From positions 76,385,546-76,449,545 of the forward strand of contig NC_069125.1 in the NCBI RefSeq assembly GCF_026914265.1: a stretch of DNA of 64,000 nt, written 5' to 3'. The DNA comes from Mya arenaria (taxonomy: Eukaryota > Mollusca > Bivalvia > Myida > Myidae). Each line of letters starts with the position of its first letter. The stretch's first letter is position 1. Both the position numbers and the translations under genes were made by a program. Below the pieces are notes generated by a model that saw only the letters and a program-made list of their open reading frames with translations, did no database searches and was not told the origin of the DNA. This document shows, piece by piece, positions 34,901-46,000 of this stretch.

Positions 34901-37045
34901 CGTACAACGCCATATCATTAATCTGAATTGTTTTTCTCTACAAACATAACATTTAAATATGACAGGTACCCTTAATTAGAGCAGTTCATGACGAGACCGA
35001 CAGTGTTTGTACTGCCTCAAAGCATGTGGACGACAGTGACCTACACCTGAAGCAGGAAGACACCAAACTGCCCATTGCAGGTCTTGTTAATGACAAAGTA
35101 ACGAAACACAAACTGTAGCTGCTTGCTTAAATCACGAGACAAAATTGTTTCCCCCACACTGGAATTGTTTCATGAAAAAAGGTATGAAGAATTACGGGAA
35201 TCATCAAGGGCTTTTACAAATATACGATTAATATAAAACTATGTAGTTTTGTCTATAAGGCTTTGAAATGCGTCAGAATAGATACTAGACACTATTCTCC
35301 ACTAACTTTTGTTTAAGTTACCTTAAGATTTTGAAAGATGCTTACCTCAAATGTTTATATAATGTCCATGTTTATATCATATGTTACTCATGGGGTGTAA
35401 GCTTCAAATTAAAAACAATCTTCATCTAGATATGTTAGGTTGATGGAAATCCTCCATTGTAATTAGCCACACAATAATGCATACACCGCAAACCACCTGT
35501 GTATATGGCAAAGTAGCGGCAACAACATATTCATTTTAACACTTACGAGATAAAAACTAGGTATTTGTGTTTGTGTCAGCCAATGACAATTGGGGATTTT
35601 TTCAAAATTTCTGTTCATTAAATTTACGTAGATCGATTCTGGCGAATGCATCAACAAACTAAAAATAAGTTAGAGTCATATTTTGACAATCTACAGAATC
35701 GAACTTTAATATATAACATATAGATTCATAGTTGATTTAAATCCATAAAGGCCGTAAGACCATGAGTACACGTCAATAATATTCATAATATAATTATACT
35801 GTTCTGTCAATCGTTCGATGGTCACAATATATATATATATGAATACATGTATACTTATTTATGCTAACAAGGAACTAACGAAACAAAATTGTACATAGAC
35901 AGTACACATAGTATATACTATAATTATAGTGAGAAAACAGGTGTTAACAAATGTCATTATAATGTATTATATAACTTCGTCAAAAATAAAACATGGAGTT
36001 TTTAAGATCGAAGGCCTTTAGGATAAACATTGCGAATTTCCTTTTAATAGTCTTATTTGTATTTGTAAAAAAGTAGAAAAGTTTGGGTATATTTGGTCTA
36101 TTCCAGTAGTATTTGTGTATTGTCTACTTAAAGTATAAAGTACATTCAAACAAGAAATTAAATTCTTCTTCTTCTTGTATATGACAAAATTGACATTTCC
36201 TTTCATTAACAGAAGTAGGAGTAGGTTTGTGCCATCTACCGGCCTCAATTTCTAATATGTGTGACGAAAGTCCAAGTCATGTCAATGCTTTCCTAAATTT
36301 AACTTTATTAAAAAATATGGTTTTAAGTTAAAGTCTGCGAACAATACATAATTATGCTCTGGCTCTAGACGAATAATTAAGTTCTGCAAACATTTTTTGT
36401 ATATATACATCTTTCACTCTCTGTTTATACTTTTTTAATTGTACATAGAACTAATATAGTACTGAAAAACAAAGCATATTACCTGATTGTGCTATCTTCA
36501 AAATTTTAATTAATGTCACTATCCATAAATATTTGTAAATCGACATATTCATTTCTGGATGGCATGTGAAAGTCGTATATATGCTGCAATTCAAAAACTG
36601 AGGAACATCGATTGTATTGACGAAGCACTCTAAAAGGCGTTCCAACAAAACAGAAATCAAATAACTTATCATTGACATTGCTCATTGTATGGACTACTTC
36701 ACTGTCATTGTCTGGTTATTCAATAAGCACAATCTGGTATCGTTCCATAAAGATCGTTATTCCATTATTACTGACGGATAATAGAGTTCATTTGACATAG
36801 CTAACATGTCATTTCAATTCTGGGAATATGACGATACCTACTCGGAACAGGCAGGAAAACTTTTTTACTGAAGTTTTCGTCTTAATATTAGGATATAATA
36901 CAATGAAAACTACAGGGACCAGCACCGTAGCCGCAACGAAGATCCTGCTTTGAGACACACAGTTAAGGCCAAGCAGACATTCAACGAGGGACCCAGAATA
37001 AAAAAAAAAGACTATACATACAGAAACATACCTATATTGATACAT
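22546..37045 (-). CDS. Predicted type I membrane protein with mucin-like region
   Basis: Exons in order: 37032-37045 (ATG), ~36842-36944, 36483-36629, 34043-34213, 33430-33608, 32978-33135, possible 28046-28082, 26678-26760, 24612-24770, 24344-24455, 24191-24241 and 22546-23558. Most phases agree. The join between 32978 and 26760 does not close, so an exon is missing or mis-set there. Another possible exon, 35547-35638, also does not fit. The N-terminus [18 protein letters not shown] looks like a signal peptide. The ectodomain has paired cysteines (DDCC) and many N-glycosylation sites (NMT, NLT, NFT). A Ser/Thr repeat region follows, then CPC, a juxtamembrane SAPDARHSS, one membrane helix (about 23 residues from [12 protein letters not shown]) and a ~45-residue basic tail. 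I do not recognise the ectodomain. The SA.D.R.SS-plus-helix ending resembles an anchor I associate with molluscan membrane proteins. Confidence 0.7.
22980..23500 (-). repeat. Coding 60-bp VNTR (20-residue Ser/Thr repeat)
   Basis: Inside the last exon of the membrane-protein gene, 60-bp units encode 20-residue repeats such as [20 protein letters not shown]. About five regular copies (23041-23340) are flanked by shorter, degenerate ones. Such Ser/Thr-dense repeats are typical O-glycosylated mucin stalks. Perfect multiples of three keep the frame. A plus-strand frame of 212 codons over the same bases is a shadow. Confidence 0.85.
23807..23899. repeat. Direct duplication, 53-bp period
   Basis: About 40 bases beginning ACACAACCCCACATACATAT occur twice, at 23807 and 23860, ending TTCTGAGGT. 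A recent tandem duplication in an intron. Confidence 0.85.
25068..25412. repeat. 43-bp tandem array, about 8 copies
   Basis: The unit contains CTGACCGCTAGGTTGATGTG then ATATTGTCGTGTATGCATGTT. It lies in an intron of the minus-strand membrane-protein gene. Copies differ at several positions and one is shortened (near 25320). Confidence 0.9.
25918..26234. repeat. (GT/GC)n alternating microsatellite
   Basis: About 317 bases of nearly uninterrupted purine/pyrimidine alternation (GTGTGT, GTGCGT, GCGCGC). All reading frames here are simple-sequence artefacts. Alternation of this length favours Z-DNA. A similar, shorter tract is at 27765-27845. Confidence 0.95.
26307..26625. mobile_element. MITE, 319 bp, TAA target duplication
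   Basis: The ends are inverted repeats: TGCACCAGTCAATTG...at 26307 and its complement ending at 26625, identical over about 23 bp and continuing with CCAGGTCCGGGG similarity inside. Both ends are flanked by TAA (26304-26306 and 26626-26628). A 3-bp TWA duplication is characteristic of PIF/Harbinger elements, so this is probably a nonautonomous member. It is GC-rich inside, includes a run of about 15 C on the left, and has no coding capacity. Its right end lies about 50 bp from the exon border at 26678 of the membrane-protein gene. Confidence 0.8.
27765..27845. repeat. (GC/GT)n alternating microsatellite
   Basis: A second purine/pyrimidine-alternating tract (GCGCGC, GTGTGT, GTGCGTGC) in the same intron region as the larger one at 25918. 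Confidence 0.9.
28672..31592. repeat. 42-bp array with 84-bp higher order, about 70 units
   Basis: The 42-bp units share GAGTGCCCTCCGCATATGCA. They mostly alternate between an AATACTTCTAACGGAGAACA type and an AGAACCTCTAACGGAGTACA type, giving an 84-bp higher-order unit. Occasional ATCG insertions after AACAATG and breaks in alternation mark rearrangements. As 42 is divisible by three, frames stay open for up to 303 codons on the plus strand (ECPPHMQ repeats) and 177 on the minus strand. I see no start context, splice sites or other gene features that make them coding. The array sits in a large intron of the minus-strand membrane-protein gene. Confidence 0.93.
31593..32065. repeat. Degenerate outer units of the same repeat family
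   Basis: Diverged units with the shared words TTCTAACGG, CAACGCGTGT and CCTCCTCCG spaced roughly 40-60 bp, fading outward. A shorter degenerate flank lies at about 28,545-28,671. They look like older relatives at the edges of a homogenised core. Confidence 0.75.
34966..35118 (+). CDS. Possible terminal exon, 50 codons
   Basis: After a pyrimidine-rich tract and ATATGACAG, a frame of 50 codons runs to [17 protein letters not shown]..., then [17 protein letters not shown]. The composition (acidic, no low complexity) is more protein-like than the surroundings. It lies on the plus strand inside an intron of the minus-strand gene, with no matching upstream exon found. It could be a nested gene end, a gene fragment or chance. 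Confidence 0.25.
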   Translation, partial: VPLIRAVHDETDSVCTASKHVDDSDLHLKQEDTKLPIAGLVNDKVTKHKL

Positions 37046-37084
37046 TGTGGGGCTTCGAACGGTCGGAGAAACATGATATCAGTT

Positions 37085-37262
37085 GGGTCTAGACTAGTGT
37101 ATGGAGGGGTCTAGACTAGTGTATGGAGGGGTCTAGACTAGTCTATGGAGGGGTCTAGACTAGTGTATGGAGGGGTCTAGACTAGTGTATGGAGGGGTCT
37201 AGACTAGTGTATGGAGGGGTCTAGACTAGTGTATGGAGGGGTCTAGACTAGTCTATGGAGGA
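37085..37262. repeat. 22-bp tandem array, about 8 copies
   Basis: The unit is GGGTCTAGACTAGTGTATGG plus AG, nearly perfect, with two copies reading CTATGG. It starts 40 bp upstream of the proposed start codon (37045) of the minus-strand membrane-protein gene, i.e. in its 5' flank. Confidence 0.95.
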
Positions 37263-37909
37263 AGGCAAATGTGGGATTCGAGATCAAGTATCCATCATGT
37301 GTGTTCAACTAAAAACCCTTAAAAATTAAAACATAGCCCCTGGATGTTGCCTTTCGCTAATTAATCTGAATGCTGATATAATTAAGTGTCATTTAAAAGA
37401 CATTAAAAACAGATCATTGAACAATTGACACGGAGTATTAATTTCCGATTTGGAGAAAAATGCCCTAAACAATTGCAACTATGTTTTATTCATTTGATAT
37501 GTGTGTTCCTGTGGTTATATATTTTTGCGCGCAAAAACAAATGTATGTTACTAATATTTAAAATGGTATATACGAGGTATATGTATGTAGGTTGTATTGG
37601 GCCATGACTAATGCAATCAAAAACATCTAATAAGGTTAAAATGTAAAATGATATGTATCGGGAAGTTTAGCGTATATATTTTCAATAGGGTGGTAACTAC
37701 AGTTTCTTTCGAGGAACTGTTGGAGACGGTTGCGACTTACATGAAATGATTTTATTAAAATATTTAGATAATAACTATAAAGTTCATTAATTAATGAATA
37801 AATTTAGTAAATTAATGATAAACTAGGCATTGACATTGAAATACCAACAAAGTAGACATATGCCCTCCCCAAAATACTGAATAAATTGAACACCGTTTGA
37901 GCTTAACAT

Positions 37910-38090
37910 TTATTTTGGACAGCGATTTTGATGGTTATTGAAATTATTGGTAATAGCAGAATCTTGTTTGATTTCTGGAAATTCTTTAAACATTTCAACC
38001 CTATGACCGATGTGTTGCATGCTAGCGTTTGGTGTTTGCGAGTCGGTTATGTGCTCCTTCCGCATGCCCTTCCTTATTGCGGGCAAGTTG
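37910..38090 (-). CDS. Possible terminal exon with overlapping poly(A) signal
   Basis: After TATGGCAG a frame reads NLPAIRKGMRKEHITDSQTP and on to FNNHQNRCPK, ending TAA. AATAAA overlaps the stop. The composition is protein-like but I recognise no family, and no upstream exon was found. Between the 22-bp array and this point nothing else is evident. Confidence 0.22.
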
Positions 38091-38272
38091 CTGCCATACA
38101 AGTTCACACAATCGTCCGTCATAAGCAATGACTTTGGCATGCACAATACCTCAGTATGTCGTGTGTGACTCATGTCTGGACTGCATGATTATTGTTTAGA
38201 TATGGACTTGAGCACAATAATGTTCAATCAATGTCAACGTTGAATATTTATTGATGTCTCCTTGACGGCTAG

Positions 38273-38567
38273 AGTTTCTTTTGAATACAATGTTTTCCCA
38301 ACTCAACCATCATCGGACTGTGGGAGCGTTGGATTGACAAAATACAGCTCGAATGAGTTCAGGAAAGAGCTTATCGGCAATCAAAGCTTGTTATATACAA
38401 AGGAAATACAAGAACCAAACACTGAAGATCATGCCAATGAAAACTATATCGACCACATAGATGAGAGCGATACAAATGTTTATATGTCTGTATCTCCAAG
38501 CTTACCAAAACAAAAGGAAAGAAAAGGAAACAACAAGAGACTTGTAATCCTGTGTACCATGGTCTGA
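38273..38567 (+). CDS. Possible terminal exon with tyrosine motifs
   Basis: After an acceptor-like GACGGCTAG, 97 codons run to TGA: SFEYNVFPTQPSSDCGSVG, later NYIDHIDESDTNVYMSV, then a basic PKQKERKGNNKR. Tyr residues in acidic contexts (DTNVYMSV) resemble the cytoplasmic tails of signalling receptors. No upstream exon or membrane segment was found in the window on this strand. It may be an isolated gene fragment. Confidence 0.3.
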
Positions 38568-39051
38568 AAGTGAGTCAGAGTAGTTTGATATCTGCTCCAG
38601 GCACTGCTGATTTGCATTTCCAAGTGCATTTCTAGTGTGAAATATTCGCCCCGAAATATTTTTCTTGAGATGAAGAAAAAGAAGAAAATGACAAGGACTT
38701 CAGTCTGCTGAATAAGAAGAGCGAAGAAGGACATTCCGTTTCTCATGTTTAAAAAATGATACAACATCCTTGCAATTATGCGACGGGGCGTTATCAGTCA
38801 ACAGTAAAATGACTCTAAACTTAGGCGTTGGTGCTTTTTTGATAGCATTTCTTTATCATCTTTAACACTCTATATCTGGATAAGAATAATATATATAAAT
38901 TTCACTGCGCGCCTTTTTCTAGGGTTCAAACATACCGACCCATTAGTCTCGCCTGCCGTTAACAAGATGTAAATGACACGATTATAACTGTTTTCAGAAT
39001 GTTTGCGTTACAGCAATCCCAACTCCTTTGTCAACATAATATTAACACCCT
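38568..39051. other. No gene recognised
   Basis: AT-rich spacer with no supported feature. Confidence 0.5.
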
Positions 39052-39179
39052 CTTCCCCGAAATCCGTCCTTGGCTGTACATCGTCCGTTTTCTTCCACCA
39101 TATCCTTCACAGTAGATCTATCCACATTAGCTTTAGCCATAAATGTCTTTGGTCTACCATTTCGATCACCATCTTGGAT
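39052..39179 (-). pseudogene. mariner-like transposase fragment
   Basis: The minus strand reads IQDGDRNGRPKTF, then NVDRSTVKDMVEENGRCT. This matches the linker between the two helix-turn-helix parts in the DNA-binding domain of Tc1/mariner transposases (…GRPKT…ENV…V+…V.E…R.T). Only about 40 codons remain, with stops on both sides and no catalytic domain nearby. A dead scrap of a DNA transposon. Confidence 0.55.
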
Positions 39180-40358
39180 ACGGGATTAACCAGTTTAAAA
39201 ACCAATCAACCGTCTATAAACTGTCATGCATCAGATGTATCATTCAATTCTTCTTACATGTTTTGGTGGAATTGACCACGCAGCATGTTTCAAGTGAATG
39301 GTGGTAAATGTTGAATAATATAATTATTTGAATGTATTTATTATCGGAATGGATAAAGTTAGATACGGTCGTACGTACTGGTACTGTCAGTTAAATATAT
39401 TTTACAAATTCTAGCGTGGAAGTTTACAAGTACATTTATTTTATATTAATTCTGCCGGTTTGTTCGATTGGCAAGCTCGGCGAATTTAACAACTAATGGT
39501 TTAATCGTATTTTATAGTAAATAATATGTAAATTATAAACACACGTGATATACATAGTTTCGACAAACAATATTATTATTATTATTATACAATTGGGTTG
39601 GGCCACAAGTTATGTCAACATTAGAAAATGGCCCTTCCCGAGGTTGTGACCCAACGTTACTCATGTTTGAACTTGTCCTCAAGTAATGCAATTGCAAACG
39701 GAGAAAACATTATAGCCACAATTGATGTAGTGTATGTAGATCGTTAAGTATTTGATCCATGGCAAGTCCAGGCAATATACCCAGTTTCAGCCATAAATTG
39801 TATGCATTACATTCTGAAATTTAAACTGTAGGGTTATTTATAAACAAATAACTAAAAATCAATGTTAAAAAGTCTTGTATTCGTAATACTATCAAACTAT
39901 GGTAATGAATAAATACACAGAGTTACAAATACTAATGGGATTTCACGTAAAAGTCCTTGCAGTAACGATGTGATAAATATGCATTTTGCAACATTAAACA
40001 AGGAAAACATCCAGTAAGTCAAGTAACTATAAGGCAAATGTTGATGACAATACAATTTGAAGTCAAACTGTTGGGGCTTTGCTCCTCTGAACAAGTATTA
40101 CCATAGACAGAGTCATGGTTTTTCTTCAAACATGTTCGGAGTAATGCTCCAAAAGGAACAAAGGAAAAACATTTAAAAAAAGAAGACACAGTTATGACTT
40201 ATAGTAGTGGTGGTGGTGGTGGTGGTGGTGGTGGTGATAGGAGTAGTAGTACTATAGCAATATGTGAAAATAGCGATTTAAATGCACACATTTTTGGTAA
40301 CATTGCACATTGATATTGAAGCTTGAATAAATCGATTTTTTGTTTCACCAAAAACAAC
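39180..40358. other. No gene recognised; (GGT)n microsatellite
   Basis: AT-rich spacer. It holds a short (ATT)n near 39570 and a (GGT)n run at 40206-40236. Nothing else supported. Confidence 0.5.
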
Positions 40359-40515
40359 CATCGATCACAAACTTCACAGAAAATGTGACTTATTTGATTT
40401 CATATCAATTAAAAAACAAACATCGATCACAAACTTCACCGAAAATGTGACTTATTTGATTTCATATCAATTCAAAAACAAACATCGATCACAAACTTCA
40501 CAGGAAATGTGATTT
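40359..40515. repeat. 62-bp direct repeat, 2.5 copies
   Basis: CATCGATCACAAACTTCACA starts at 40359, 40421 and 40483, each followed by a GTGACTTATTTG-type segment. Confidence 0.9.
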
Positions 40516-40599
40516 ATTTGTCTGTGTTGTGTGAAAATAGAGATCCCGTTTTTCTTAACGCCGTTGTCAAATTACTCGTATATCAAATCCTTAATCCAC

Positions 40600-42250
40600 T
40601 CCGTCGTCGTTTTCCCTTCCTTCTCCGTTGCTATCACTCCAGTCAGATATGATACCCCTCACGTCGCCATTGTTTGCCCTTCCGTCACTGTTGTTGACTC
40701 TTCCGTCGCCGTTGTTGACCCTCATACAGTCGTTGTTTTCCTTTTAGTCACCTTTGTTAACGCATCCGTCGCCGTTGTTGACCCTCATGTCGTCGTTGTT
40801 TCCCTTTCCGTCACTTTGTTAACTCTTCCGTCGCCGTGGTTGACCCTCATGTCGTTGTTTTCCCTTCCATCATCTTTGTTAACCCTTCCATCGCCGTTGT
40901 TGACCCTCATTTCGTCGTTGTTTTTCCTTCCGTCGCCGTTGTAAACCCATCCGTCGCCGTTGTTTCCCGCAATGTCGTCGTTGTTCCCTACGCTGTTGCT
41001 ACCACTCCCGTCAGAAATGGTATCACTACCGTCGTCCTTTTTTCCCTTTCCGTTGTTGACCATTCCGTCGCAGTTTTATACCCTCCCGCCGTCGTCGTTT
41101 CGCCTTATGGCATCGTGGTCTCCTGTCCCCTAGCCATCAATACTCCACCCGATATCTTGGTTTCCCACTCTCCTCGCCGTTGTAGCCACTTCCGTCAAAT
41201 TGCACACCTCACCCGTCGCCGTTGTAACCCCCCCCCCCCCCTTATCGTTATTTCCCCTTCCCTCGTCGTTTTTGCCCACGAATCTCTGTACCTATCACTC
41301 CCATCAGAACTGATACCCCGTCGCCGTTGTTTCCCCTCCCGTTGGCGTCCATACACCTCCCGTCGCCGTTGTTTCATCTCACGTCGTCGTTGTTTCCGAT
41401 CTCATCACCTTGACAAACACACCCGTCTTAATTGATATCCCACCCATCGTCGTTGTTTCCCATCTCAATGCAGTTACAAACACTCACAGAATGGATACCC
41501 CTCCCATCGACGTTGTTTCCCATCTCGTCGCCGTTACAAACACTCACAGAATTGATGACCCTCCCATCGACGTTGTTTCCCATCTCGTCACCGTTACAAA
41601 CACTCACAGAATGGATACCTCTCCCGTCGTCGTCGTTGTTTCCCATCTCGTCGCCGTTACAAACATTCACAGAATTGATACCCCTCCCGTCGTCGTTGTT
41701 TCCCATCTCGTCGCCTTGACAAACACTCACAGAATTGATACCCCTCCCATCGACGTTGTTTCCCATCTCGTCGCCGTTACAAACACTCACAGAATTGATA
41801 CCCCTCCCGTCGTCGTCGTTGTTTCCCATCTCGTCGCCTTGACAAACACTCACACAATTGATACCCTACCCATCGTCGTTGTTTCCCATCTCGTCGCCTT
41901 GACAAACAGTCAAAGAATTGACACCCCTCCCATCGTCGTTGTTACCCGCAATTTGCCAATATTAACCCTCTCTTCGTCGCCGTTTCCCATTCTGTCACCG
42001 TTGTCTCCCCTCCCGTATCCGTTGTTTACCGTCTCATTGCCTTTATTACAACTCCCGGCGAAATTGATAACCCTCCCGTAGCCGTTGTAACCCTACCTGT
42101 TTGCCGTTGCTATCGCCTTCGTTGTCATAACTTCCCATCCTGTCGCTAATCTTACCACATGTCGCCTTTGTAACCCAACCTGTTGCCGTTGCTACCGCCT
42201 TTATTGCCATTTCTGCCCCCACCTTTCGCTGTTTACACTACCGACGCCGC
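40600..42250. repeat. GTCGCCGTTGTT-rich repeats with 60-bp core
   Basis: The core at about 41407-41960 has regular 60-bp units (CTCGTCGCCGTTACAAACAC then TCACAGAATTGATACCCCTC and CCATCGTCGTTGTTTCC), roughly nine copies. On both sides are shorter irregular units built on GTCGCCGTTGTTGACCCT and CCCTCCCGTCG. Open frames of 223 codons plus and 141 minus follow from unit length. It is intergenic, about 850 bp or more from the TOP3B stop codon. Confidence 0.92.
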
Positions 42251-43087
42251 TGTTACTGCAACCACCGTCATTGTCACACCTCCCATTACCAATCCCATCG
42301 CCTCCCTATCGCTCTCCAGTTTATAGTTTTATTTTATCGATTTGTATTCGTTCAAGAAGGATCCGTACAACCGCGCGTTTACGTTGTGCATATATCAATG
42401 ACTAGACTGGTCCACGTGCATCGGGAGGTTGAACTGTTCCAGTGATTACTTGCAAACTATAGCAGGAATAAAGGAATGATCCCCTTATCGATTGTTTTTC
42501 TTCACCGGAAGACTTTTCTTCAACATGTTTTGTTATGAGGTACGCGACTTATGGAAAAGTTCGTATTTTTTTAAACCGTCCATTTACTGAAGTGAGGCAA
42601 AACAGACTCCAGGTCTACCAATATTACCCTGCATTCTCCACTGTTGTGTTATGTGCTTACGCGCACCGTAACACATCTAGTCCCTCACCTAATTAGCTAC
42701 ATTGCCAAACTTCTTTTATTTGTACATTGTGCTTTCAATTTTGTTTTTCATTGAAATGAATAAATCTGTTTAAAGTAAGACCTTACGAGCACGTCACCTA
42801 GCAACGAACTCAGACCAGGTGTCACTCGAGGGAAGTTCATTAAGGGATAAGTTGTTAATTTAACTTCGACCCTAGAGTGACATATTTAGGGAAAGTTTCA
42901 AGCATTGCAAATTTAGCTGAGACATACAAAATAAACCTAGGATCTGGGCTAAATTTGAGGGCAGGTCGGGCGCCTGAAACAAACTTTTCATGCCTTAGAT
43001 GTTTAATCTTTTTTTATATGGGACTACAATGGTTCTAGTGTTTTATGTTCTACATCTATACAAAGCCATAACACGACATAAACAAGT
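42251..43087. other. TOP3B 3' flank; no gene
   Basis: Should contain the TOP3B 3' UTR on the minus strand. The nearest AATAAA in that orientation is at about 42,716-42,721, roughly 370 bp past the stop. No other feature supported. Confidence 0.4.
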
Positions 43088-46000
43088 TCACACAAAGTAT
43101 GCAGCGAGCTGTGCCATCTTGTCCTTGGGTTTGCCGCGACCCCTGCCCCGGCCCCTCCCCCCTCGGCCTCGACCCCTGCCCCCTCGGCCTCGACCCCCGG
43201 AGGAGCGCTGCCTCATGACGGCATGGTGCTTTTCCACAAGGTTCTTGAGGAGTGGGTCACAGAAGACACAGCCGACATGCTCTGTATTCCCGTCCACCAG
43301 GGGCGTCTTGTCCTGAAGATATACAAACATAATTCTAAAATAAAACACATTTTACACAGAACTGGCTACATTCTACACAGTATCTTTGTTATATATTGGA
43401 GTAAGAATAAGTGAAATTACAATGAATAATTAACACAATTTGAATTTCTAACAGGAAACTCAAACTTGAACACAAACATGTAGTGAGAAAAGTATTAACA
43501 AGATAGCAAGATGGACTGAAGCTGATAGACTGAGGCTGATAAAGAAAAAATCATAAGTATCATCAACATGTACATGTACTTCAACAAATTTAATGATTTC
43601 TGAGGACGAAAATACTTATTACATTGTTAACATGTTATATATATGTTTATCCTATGACATATTTTGATACAAAATCTCAGTCTGTGTTAGGATAGGTGAG
43701 GCAAAATATAGTTCATAATAATATTCATGGTCCTAATATGTGGGGTTCATACAAGAATGTACCAAATGAATCTAATCTCCCTTAGTACCCTCTTTTCATT
43801 CTTTTCATATTCTCTTCTGCTGTTAAGGACAAGGTTTAGCACAGAGCTGGGCAAAATCAAGAGACCAAAATGAAACAAGAAATAGATGTCAATTGAAGAA
43901 AATTTTAAATTTTGGTTAAGATCATCATTAGCATAATTATTTTTGTATTATTTCTCACATTCTTTCTTTGCTGTTTCATGCAAACATTGGATATACAGAC
44001 ATCCTTGTCTTACAATTAAACAATTGTTTACAAGGCAACCACAGGAAATACAGTTGGCAGACAAGACATATGGACCGAAGCTGATAGACATATGAACTGA
44101 GGCGCGCCTTAGCACCTTAAATAGTACTAAGTGTAATCTGAGGGCAATAAGGGACACATTACTTAATAAAGTCAGATAATCACATTGATCAATGAGATAT
44201 TTTCTTCTAAGCTTATAAGCCAACTATGGGAATAAAAGACACATACCTTACTGAAGTCAACCTCTATGAGGTTTGCCCCACAGTCATCACAAGGGTCCTC
44301 CGACACCGTGACCTTGTGCGCGTTCTCGAAGAAGTTGATAACAACATTGCATCTGCAAGACAAACACTGGTGCTGGTAGACATTGTTTCACCATTCTATT
44401 GCTCAATGATGCATCATACCAGAAAACAACAGCTGTCTTAAGACAGCGCCCTCGACTACGCCGCTTTGGCTTAGAAGTGAATACAATATTGATGTATGTG
44501 CCTGTCAAAGCAATAAAATCAAACTTTAAAAAAAACCCAGACCATTACTCTTGGGGGCCCAAAACACAATCTCATGAAAGGTCTCTATAAACTCTTTATA
44601 TTTATCAAGTTTGCTCGCAATATGTCAACCTTTACTTAAGTTATTCAATACCAACCATTTTTCTATTAATAATAACTTTAACCTTACCTTGATCCTATGG
44701 GCCTCAAACGCAATCTCATGAAAGGTCTCTATAACCTCTTCCTATATACCAAGTTTGGTTACTATATGTCAAGCCTAGCTAAATTAATTTGATACATAAG
44801 GTGACTTTGACGCTCCCACCAGCCTGCCGAAACAATGACACAAGTCATTCTTATAGGTAACTTGTTTTCCCTTTGTGAAAATCTGGTAAAGATTATAAAA
44901 ATGTGCTTGTCAATAGAAGTCAAAAGAAAATTTAAAAAAAAAGTAAATCAAGGGCCATATTTGGTATTTAGGGTTTAAATGGAGTTATGTAACCTTATTG
45001 TAAGATGGTCGTCATTAATTGTGCAAAGTATTAAGTCAATTGAATGAAGGGTATATAATTTTATTTTTTTTAAATCCAAACTTGCCCTTAAACATTAACC
45101 TAAGTTCCTAAGTCAATCAGGGGCCATAGCTTGTATTAAGGATAATATGGAGTTATGTATCCTTGTTGTGTGATTGTCCTGAACAACTGTGTGAAGTATT
45201 AAAGGGACTGTGTCACAGATTGGCACCACAAAAAGTTTTTTTCTGTAACGAATCTCAGAACAGTTATCTAATAGAATGTGTTACGCTTTGATATCATAAT
45301 TGTAAAAAAAAGTACCAAAATGTAAAAAAAAAATTGTGTCGGAGACCGGGTTCGAACCAGCATCGCCAAAATTGAAGTCTAGCATCTTACTCACTGAGCT
45401 ATTAAGGCTTATTCCAATCAGGTGACATAATTAAGCTATACACCTACCTCGGTAATATCACGTGATAACACCGACTAGCCAATCACGCATGAGGAATGAA
45501 TTCTACCTGGTAGACAAACCCAGTAATCTTTTTTAATGGAAAAATACGAAATAACTGCTAAACTTAAATAAATTGTAAACTATGTGGTACTTCAGTTAGT
45601 AAGTTTCAATGCATTGTACACATCGATGCCAAGTTTATGTCATTTTTCGACAATTTTCTTTTTTTCCGCGATTTTATCATCTGTGAGACAGCCCCTTTAA
45701 GTCAATTGAATGAAGGGTATAGAAGTTATTAACAAATATCCCAACCTGCCCTAAAACTTTAACCTAAGTTCCAAAGTCAATCAGGGGCAATGATTTGTAT
45801 AAAGGATAATATGGAGTTATCTAACCTCATAATGTGATGGCCATGAACAACTATGTGAAGTATTATGTCAATTGAATGAAGGGTATTTGATTTATAAGTG
45901 AAAATCCCAACTTGCCCTAAAACATGAACCAGACGTCAACGCCAACGCTGGGGCGAGTAGTAAAGCCCTCCTTTATCTTCGAATAGTTGAGCTAAAAACT

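Larger units (their letters stand above)
44520..45999. mobile_element. Dispersed element with ~168-bp internal core repeats
   Basis: Repeated modules include AATCTCATGAAAGGTCTCTA (near 44568 and 44712) and a ~168-bp core with ATCAGGGGCCAT, ATGGAGTTATGTAACC and GTCAATTGAATGAAGGGTAT (three copies, near 44946, 45117 and 45780). It ends in a GC-rich block, ACGCCAACGCTGGGGCGAGT, with TTCGAATAGTTGAGCTAAAA. Tandem cores with a distinct terminal block are the plan of nonautonomous rolling-circle-like elements in molluscs, but I did not identify the family. It is interrupted by the TTAA element at 45203 and lies in a TOP3B intron. The left limit is uncertain. Confidence 0.6.

Noticed and set aside
41410-42081. 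223-codon plus-strand frame rich in Val/Thr/His
   Set aside because: Follows from 60-bp repeat units, with an antisense frame also open. No gene features.
45338-45418. Functional tRNA gene
   Set aside because: The acceptor stem does not pair and the anticodon arm is irregular. It sits inside a mobile element.
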